NCBI GenBank assembly: GCA_034687125.1
Contig: JAQGBZ010000278.1
Span: 1-64,000, forward strand
Direction of reading: 5' to 3'
DNA: 64,000 nucleotides
From: Neelides folsomi
Taxonomy: Eukaryota > Arthropoda > Collembola > Neelipleona > Neelidae
Part shown: one piece after another, positions 53,372 to 64,000 of the stretch
Position numbering within the stretch: position 1 is the stretch's first letter
Layout: each line of letters starts with the position of its first letter
The notes under the pieces: generated by a model
Databases searched by the model: none
Told to the model about the DNA's origin: nothing
Seen by the model: only the letters and a program-made list of their open reading frames with translations
Program-made: the position numbers and the translations under genes

Positions 53372-54461
53372 ATGGAACTATCTGACACTCAACGTGAAAG
53401 AATTGAAAAAAATCGCCAAGCTGCAAAGAAGCGTCTTGCCCAAAATTTACAGAATTCTCAATCAACTTCCAATGACCTTCGAGTGATCTCTTCTGCTCCC
53501 GTTAGCTCACCCGACCTTCCCCGACCTTCAAAGAGATTCAAAAACGACAAAGAGGCCGAACTGTTCCATGACATGAAAGAAGTGGCCCATGAAGGAACAG
53601 TGGTTAGAGTTCAAGGGAGCAAATTAATTGATACCGGTGGAGGATTCTTTCTTGAAGAAAAGGATTTACTTGGGCCGCCTGAAGAAGTCCAAGCGCCACT
53701 TGTTCCCATTCCCGCTCCAATAATTCCTACCGATGCTCCGATATGTGTGGATTGCCACAAAGAATTCGTCGAATCCTTTCTTTTAAGGACATTTGATTAC
53801 GATGTTTGCGATGGTTGCAAGTAAGATGTTATGCTATGTTATCCCACATTAAAAAAATTAAAAATCTAATATTATTAATATGTTAATTTAGTTTATTTCA
53901 TAATTTTATAATTATTTTAAAGGGACATGGAGGAAAAACATGTTTTAATAACAAGGACGGATGCTAAAAAAGAATATTTATTAAAAGACGTTGACTTCGA
54001 TCGAAGGGAACCAATTCTCAAGTTTATCTCAAGACCAAATCCCCATAATCCAAGATGGGGAGATATGAAGCTTTACTTACGATTACAAGTATTAACTTCA
54101 ATTATTGTTATTTCATCAATTAAACACTAGATCTCCCAATAACCTATAATGAAATGGAATTAATCTTAATCTCTCAATTTGTTACTGACAGATAGAGAAA
54201 AGGGCTGTTGAGATATGGGGCTCTATAGAGAGGATCAAAGAAGAAGAGGAGAAAAGAGAAGAGAATCGATGTAGCAGTAAAATAAAGAAATACAATAAGA
54301 AAATGGATGGGTTGAGAAAATTGGCTCGGTCGTCTTTGTTCAAGCGGAATTCCGCAACTCACATTCACACATTTGGACCTGAAAGTTACAACGAGGAGGA
54401 TGACACATACACCCATACATGTTCGTCTTGCGGGGCGGAGGAAACTTACGAGAAAATGTGA
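53372..54461 (+). CDS. XPA: XPA, nucleotide excision repair scaffold
   Basis: DNA-damage verification protein that organises TFIIH, RPA and ERCC1-XPF in nucleotide excision repair (nucleus). Three exons: 53372-53820, 53923-54088 and 54192-54461; 294 residues (human 273). A basic N-terminus is followed by [15 protein letters not shown], the ERCC1-binding GGGF element. The zinc finger is Cys125, Cys128, Cys146 and Cys149 (C-x2-C-x17-C-x2-C), completed across the first intron. The DNA-binding core then reads [20 protein letters not shown] then MKLYLRLQ. The C-terminus [14 protein letters not shown] keeps the family ending TYEKM. All key residues are present. Polyadenylation signal at 54689. Confidence 0.96.
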
Positions 54462-54897
54462 TGGGGAAACAACAATAACTTTTGTTTTCAATTGGAAAAC
54501 TTTTTAAAACTTTCACCTGGACTTTTCATGTAATGACCAGTTTTAAGTTTATTTCCCTTATTAAAACTTTTTTTACAACTTGTGAGCTGACAATAGATTT
54601 AAATGATTATTCTTAAGGGTATTAAAGAGAATATCATTGTTGTCATTTTAATCCCATTGATTTACTCAATGTAAAATGAAGATTGAATAATAAAGTTTCC
54701 TGAACAAAGGAAGTTGTATCATCATTTTGTGAATGGGCGAGTGAGTGCCGGATACCCGGGTATTTCCATCCCCGGTTCCGAAATGGATGGGGGCGTAGAG
54801 AGAAGTTCTTATCTATGAAAGAGACGATCGATCGTGTTCGCGTTTGCGTTTCAACCGGGTGGCTTCGTCTCCACCCGAAACACCCGCCGACCTCCTC
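54462..54897. other. Short intergenic, XPA to GRAMD2-like
   Basis: Holds the XPA polyadenylation signal and a GC-rich promoter-like stretch (54730-54897) with a 12-bp palindrome ATACCCGGGTAT at 54752-54763. Confidence 0.5.
54689..54694 (+). terminator. Probable polyadenylation signal of XPA
   Basis: AATAAA 228 bases after the XPA stop. Confidence 0.5.
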
Positions 54898-57800
54898 ATG
54901 GACACTTCAACTCCCCACGGCCTACACATGAGGTGAGAAAATTGCAATTAGCACCTGCAATAAAAACTCTTCAATTAAATCCATTTTAACTTGAATCCAT
55001 TAGGCACACAGGGGAGGATGGAAGTCAGGAGGATTCACCAATGTAAGTCATCTCTATTATCCATTTTTATCACAAAATCCCAAAATCTTATTCTTTTTTT
55101 CCGCTCTAAATATCTATATTTTAAGTATAATTTTACCAAACCTCAAGAGCTCATTTCAGTAATTGGACTAGGGAATTTTACAAGTAAAGAGAAGGGACTT
55201 CTTGTTATAAGTTATAATTTAAGCTCTATTGAGAAAGCCACACATATGAAATCCCAATCGGTCATGGAGTAAAATCCAAATGCATTCATTTATGCATAAG
55301 TCGATAAATGTTCATTTCATCTCTTACGAGGCTCCTTCAGTTTTCCACGGCTCCTCTTTATAAATGTATGAAGGGCAAAGAAAGATAAAAAAGTCTGTTC
55401 AATTGAATTAAATTTTCCATTCGGCCCTCAATAATAGCAATAGAACCAATATGTCATAAATGCACTATAAAATATTATTAAATTCAATATGAATTCATAC
55501 ACAGGATATGAGCACATCAATTAATATCAACTAGGTATTAATATTTATACATTGGATTTATTGCTGCAGTTTGTATACTGTTACACATCATGTTGGTTTT
55601 TAATTTTAGATACAAAATATACATTCTGTACATTCATTCCTGTTCATTCTTAAATATGTAGTTGTATTTAGATATATGGTCACACGTTGGTTTCCTTACT
55701 ATTCGAGGAGACTGTCGAAGGCAAAGGATGGAGATAGAGAAGTTCATATCATTCTTATCTCCTATTTGCTGAAGCGGGTTATCACGGGCATGGTAGTTGT
55801 AAGGAGACAGAGTTGAATATTCTTTTGATTGGGGAGATGGGTGGCGGGTCGGGCGGGAGCGAGTCAGAATCCACGGATTCATCCGATTATTTACCGTCCA
55901 ACAACAGGTGAAAAATTGATTAATGCCCACCTTCATTTATGAATTATCGTCAAATTTTTATTAGCCAAAATCACGAACACTTTGAGAGTTTGCCTCATAA
56001 ACATACATTATTGTATTTATATGTAACAACCTTATAAATACATTCAAGTTACTTATAAATACTACAATAAATAATAATATCATTAGAATTTTTATTTCAA
56101 GATTACATTTTATAGGCATATAAAAATAATACTTTCATTGTCGTTAAAAATTTCTTGTTAATGTATACTATAAAATCCAGGTTGGAACCGGTAGAGTCTA
56201 GAGTCAAATGCAAACGTATTTATTTCGCAGAAGCTTTTATTGTGATCTACATAATAATAAATAAATACAATTATACACTTGTGCAATTGAAGTATTGAAA
56301 TGAGCACTTGTGGAAATCAACATTTATTAAATTGATTATACCGGACATTAAACTTTTATTTTTTTAATTTCTGTATTAAAATGGAATTTAATTTGATTAA
56401 TTGTAAGAAACGTTTATTTGATTGTTTAGGATGAATGTTCGTTCGAATGGAGTATCCAACCGGGTTTTCCACGCTTCTCTCACTCCAGAGCCAAACCATG
56501 TTACGAAAAGGTGAGGTCACATGAATTGTTGATTATTCAATTACATACACATTATTATCCCGATCGATTTATCAATGCTCCTCATTTATTCTCCATTTTA
56601 TCCTTTATGAATAATTGAGATGGAGAGCGTAATGTGTTTAAGCCCCATTAAACCATTCCGATGATGATGATTTGATGAAGGGAAGATACTCCAATTTTCA
56701 ATCCCAATAAATAACGACTTTTCTCTTTGAATATTTCATGAGAGAATTTGGCATTAAATTCTTTGCTTAATATCGCTGTATGTACATATTAAACCCATTT
56801 ACTTCATTTGGACACAACTTGGGTGTATGATTCCCTCATCAGTCATGTTATTGAAGGTCTACTCGTAAATGGGCAATTTTATTTATTTCCTGGAAGAAAG
56901 TTCTTAAGGAAGTTTGACATGTTCAGTATTGATATAACTTGTTTCTCCAATGTTTACCTTTTATATTTAAATTCAATTTCTCAACTTTTTTTTACTATTT
57001 ATTATAAAACATTGAAGCATTAAAAATTAAGTCAGTTTATAACCAAAAAGTGTTTATTAAATATACTGAACTTTAATGTTATTATGCTACATAACATTAC
57101 ATAGATTTAATATAAATAGTGAATAGTTGCAAATCAACATTTGGATACAGTGTGCATAAAATAGATAAAGTTAAACATGTGAGGAATTGTCGCAAGGTGT
57201 TTGCTTCGCCCAATGTCAAATTAAACTCAAAATGATAATAATTGTTGAGAGGTTAAACATTCGTGAGGAGATAAGATAAATTTTATTATAGTTATATTTA
57301 ATAGTGGTTCTAGCAAAGAATGAAATCTCTGATGATGATTGAATAGAATCAAATATGAATTCAACATATTTTTGATATCCAATTTGTGTATATATGAACC
57401 TTTGAGTTTGCATTCAACTCGATGAAATTGTGGTTGAAGCTTCTATTCCTTCGAAGAATGCAAAAGTGGAAATCGGAGAAGCGTCTTCCTCCAAGGAACG
57501 ATCCGGATAGTAGTGAGGAAGAGGAAGATGAAGCTCCGTCTAATCTGTTAGACTTCCTCTTTCATCCCCTTTTTAAGCTCTCCTTTATCTACGGACACTA
57601 ATTAGCAAATGGTGTCATTTATATCATAATTCCAATTATTTCTAAATATTTCCTTTTTTGCTTTGTAGGGAGAGTTTGAAGCAGTTGAGTGTGAGTGCTC
57701 CAGCGATGCGAGTGAGCACACTGAGATCTCCCAACGAGAACTCGGAATTTGCCCCGTCGTCATCCAAGTCGAGGCAGAAAAAGTTTCACAGACATTTTAA

Positions 57801-59442
57801 ATCAGTTCCTCTGGAAGAAAAAGTTCTCGACTGTAAGTCTGATGAATTTATTTTATAAAATTACTTTAAACATCATACAACAACAATAAGTATTCATTTT
57901 TGTAAATCCTTTCAGACATTTAAAACATTTAAAAAGGGCTAGATTGACTTATTGACTTCATTTATTATTTAGATTACTCTTGTGCTCTCGTAGCCGACAT
58001 TTTGCTCCAAGGCTATCTTTATATAACTGAAAACTACTTTGCCTTCTATTCAAACGTCTTTGGATATGTGACAAAGGTAAGCTTACTCTTGAACTCTTTA
58101 ATTACATTTCAAAATTTGAACATTTGTAATTTAACCGAGTTTTGGGCGGTGCATAAATTATTAATACTAATGTAATAACGCTTATTATGTACAGGTGTAC
58201 TAAAAGGTTCTTATTCTTTTCAGGTTCTTATTCCTGTCGACGCAATCGTTCGTATTACGAAGGAACGAACGGCAAAGATTATTCCCAACGCTGTGGGAGT
58301 TTTCACTCGATCAGAGAAACATGTTTTTGCTTCTTTGCTCTCTCGAGATACGACTTACAAGTTGATGCAGAAAGTATGGACTTATTACTCAACTGAACAA
58401 GAAGCTAAAGAAAAAGAGGTCGCAGAGACTAAAAAACGAGAAGCGGTAATTAAACGTTTATTTAATAAATCCGTCATATTTCGTTTTATGTTTATTAATG
58501 AGATTTAAATGAATTTTAGTTGAAAGAAGAAGGGCTCAGACGGTCTGCTGATGATTCTTCAGGAGAAAGTGGAAGTGGAAACGAGTCGGCTGTTGAGCCC
58601 TCGTCTTACACTCCTTCTCCAGTTGGAACTCCAGCGACTGACATTCAGACTGGAATCATTCGCCATCGCCCCTCCATCGTACACACGGCGATAACAAATA
58701 CAAATATTCAGCACACCGGTTAGGAGTTGTTAATCAATCTTGTTTTATTATCTTATCACTGATCCATAATATTTACACGTGAAAATACTATAATTTATCA
58801 CTACTTACAAGTACTTAAAGTATTTATACATTTTAAGGTGAAATTGGAGAGAGAAAAGATGAAATGAGAAATGGTCCTTCACTTCTCATGCTAGCAACTG
58901 GACTTCTCCTGCTTCTCTTCTTCTCTGCAGCTCTCCTTTTAAGCAGGATCTCAAATTTACAAGAAAAGCTAGCGGAAAGACCTTCGTTAGTTGAAAGGTT
59001 CAGACATTTTTTAGTATTACTTATACATAATTAGGATTGGGATTTTGGGATGTTTATTGTAACTACTCTATTTAATTATATTTATAATCATAATTAGTAT
59101 ATATTTAAATATAAATGATTGACATTTTATTGTTGCAGTGAACATTTTTACGAAGAGTTGCTCCTTTGGCAAAATAAACTGCATTCAACCTCAGCTCAAG
59201 AGATTCATCAATACATTAACAACAATCTACAGCAAATTATTAAAGTAATTTTTAATAATTCCTAACTAATAATAAAGACGTTTAAACATATTTTATTAAA
59301 TGCTCAATTTAACAATGTTTTTATCCTATGTTTTTTTGTATTAAAGGTTCGAGAGTCTCTTGAGGCTCTTTCGCTTCTTTTTCTCAACAATGAGTCTCCA
59401 GTCGTTTCAGATGGGAGAAAGACGAGAGAAAGCCAACATTGA
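54898..59442 (+). CDS. GRAM-domain ER membrane protein, GRAMD2-like
   Basis: Probable endoplasmic reticulum-plasma membrane contact protein. Exons: 54898-54932, 55004-55042, 56430-56510, 57669-57832, 57973-58076, 58224-58445, 58520-58718, 58838-58997, 59139-59244 and 59347-59442; 401 residues. The GRAM domain starts at about residue 107: YYSCALVADILLQGYLYITE, then NYFAFYSNVFGYVTKVLIPV and RITKERTAKIIPNAVGVFTR. A Ser/Pro linker precedes a C-terminal hydrophobic span (SLLMLATGLLLLLFFSAALL, about 296-318) and a short luminal tail. There is no VASt domain between GRAM and membrane span, so it fits GRAMD2A/2B, not GRAMD1 (Aster). Two other possible first exons, at 55837-55907 and 57422-57546, join in the same phase. 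Strong at family level. Confidence 0.9.
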
Positions 59443-59567
59443 AAACATATAGCCAATGAAACGAATTCCCACCTTCTAAATAATTAAGCATTAATAGAAG
59501 TACCTTCCTCCTAATTACCTGGTTTAGCAAAATATGCAATACTGTATATTGAAAGCCAATCATTATA

Positions 59568-59605
<38 letters not shown>

Positions 59606-61226
59606 CAACTATCCAAAACTCATTTTAAACTTCGGTCAAGTGGGAATGTTCAAGATATTTATGGGAAATGAAACGGTGATTTACATACAAATTTTTAATC
59701 AAAGGAGGCTATGCGTGATTATGTCAGACAAAATTAATATTAGTTCAATTGATCAATCAATTGTAAAAAAATATTTATTTCAAATCATTGTTATTTAAAT
59801 CTGTAGACCTTATAACTTATTAGCACAAAATAATTAATGTTACTTATTTAGTAATTAAAATCTGATATTTTGTACTTTAGTAATATGATTTTATAGATAT
59901 TATATTATTTGATAAATGTTATGTGAAATATAGAATATATTAATTAATGTTTTTAATCCATATCATATTCAGCTTATGTTTATTTTTTATAGTTTTTGTG
60001 AACATTAGAATAATTTACATTTTAAATAATCATTATTGGGAACGAAATGATATTACATATTATAGGAATTGTTAAAATTGTTATATCGAATGAAAGCCGT
60101 CGCGTTGTATAAGAAATGAAACGTTAAACAAATCGAGAGCCAAATATGCCAAATACTGAAAAAAGTTTTAATGATACAATGTTATCTAAAATACTATTAA
60201 ATACTTAAATTACATAAATATATAGTTGATCGTAAAAGTAGGAAAATATGTTTAGACACTATAAATCTGTCATTAAAAAGTGTCCGCAAATTGTTTAAAC
60301 AAGATGCATGGTATTTATCGTCAATTTTAGAAAGTATGTTAACATAGCGTTGACCAAAAAATGACAGCGTGGCAGGCCTCGCTGATTGTCTTTAAAAAAC
60401 CATTAATAAATGTTAATTCCTTTTAGTCTCATCTTGTGATACGAATGAAAGTAGAAGAACCTTTTGAGCTCCTATACCAATAAAGGATTTCTCAATTAGT
60501 GCGTAATAAAAGTAATTTTAAATAATAAACTTGGTAAGGATTCGGCTTTTACAAGCGTTTGCATTGAAGGGGTACGTGTGCGTGTTTAGAAAGAAAAAAT
60601 GGAGGAATGACGCGAAAGCAAACGTTTTTATATTAAATTTAAATGTGTATTTAGACTGAATAACACACGGAATTTCGGGATAAAATATATTTATACAGTT
60701 TAACTCATGTTAAAAATGGCAATGGGAGATAAAGATAAATCATAAAAATGGTTATTTGCCATTTAAAAATGTTGAGTTAACAATGGGATTGAACGTATGA
60801 AGTTCATCGCCAGTCGAAATCATTCATTGTGGAAAATCCTTCGTAAAAAACCTTAAATAAAACACACAACTCATGTTAGATCTAATAAACTGGGTTATGA
60901 TCCAATTGAGCAAATGGTCTTTTATTTGCCATCCTTATTTCATTTTACCTCTTTTTAAATGCAGTGATATGCAATTTTAATTGTGAATTCAAGTGTTGCT
61001 TTGGGCATATGTATTTAATATGTGCAAATATGGATTTTATTGAGTTGTCGTGAGATGGCAGGGCGGATTGTGAATCTCCCGTCTCTTCATCCGTTCGCTC
61101 TCGAGTCAATTTGTGTCATATTTACAGACTAACCTCGTTCGTCCTTTGGCCATATTTTACTCTCCTGCGGTTGTTGGAACGAGGTCAAGAGGATTTGGAT
61201 TTTAAACTTCGGATGCTCATTTCGTT
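59443..61226. other. Intergenic, GRAMD2-like to GOLPH3
   Basis: AT-rich, with an (AT)15 microsatellite. A GC-richer 150-bp leader precedes the GOLPH3 start. No gene seen. Confidence 0.4.
59571..59600. repeat. (AT)15 microsatellite
   Basis: Thirty bases of perfect AT dinucleotide, about 130 bp after the GRAMD2-like stop. Confidence 0.9.

Positions 61227-64000
<2,774 letters not shown>

Noticed and set aside
54174-54491. 105-codon minus-strand frame
   Set aside because: Exact antisense shadow of XPA exon 3.

Overview
This is animal nuclear DNA. The sequence is AT-rich with GC-richer exons. Its multi-exon protein genes have canonical GT/AG introns, most of them 50-350 bp. The gene content (trehalase with a signal peptide, Fes/Fer kinase, endothelin-converting enzyme, FoxQ2, XPA, HELZ, GOLPH3, roadblock dynein light chain) points to an invertebrate, probably an arthropod such as a springtail or mite; the clade is inference. 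Exon joins below were read by eye, and every main gene model closes in frame.

Layout. 1-704 (-): 5' part of a trehalase cut by the window edge. 4027-8522 (+): complete Fes/Fer-type kinase (F-BAR, SH2, kinase). 9002-11890 (-): tentative small secreted or peptide-precursor gene. 13548-18633 (+): M13 metallopeptidase of the endothelin-converting enzyme type, with an extra in-frame 5' exon. 19716-20417 (+): two-exon protein of unknown, possibly ciliary, function. 20615-22246 (-): methylthioribose-1-phosphate isomerase. 23808-26419 (+): FRMD3/5-like FERM protein with a C-terminal membrane anchor. 27979-29555 (-): GPN1 GTPase. 30804-35850 (-): predicted secreted Gln/His-rich protein with a 3.7 kb intron. 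37666-38976 (-): FoxQ2 forkhead factor. 41321-42095 (+): roadblock dynein light chain recovered from four exons. 43921-45055 (-): tentative small basic protein. 45714-51380 (+): HELZ-type RNA helicase. 53372-54461 (+): XPA. 54898-59442 (+): GRAMD2-like protein with alternative first exons. 61227 to the right edge (+): GOLPH3 lacking its last exon(s).

These are independent housekeeping and developmental genes, not a pathway cluster. The two longest gene-poor tracts, 32-37 kb and 38-45 kb, surround FoxQ2, as is common for developmental regulators, and hold several strong inverted repeats. The most novel signals are the putative peptide-precursor gene with a 38-nt microexon, the secreted Gln/His/Tyr-rich protein, the ECE N-terminal extension, the alternative GRAMD starts, and a nested foldback between HELZ and XPA. 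No mobile element with coding capacity, tRNA, rRNA or CRISPR array was recognised.
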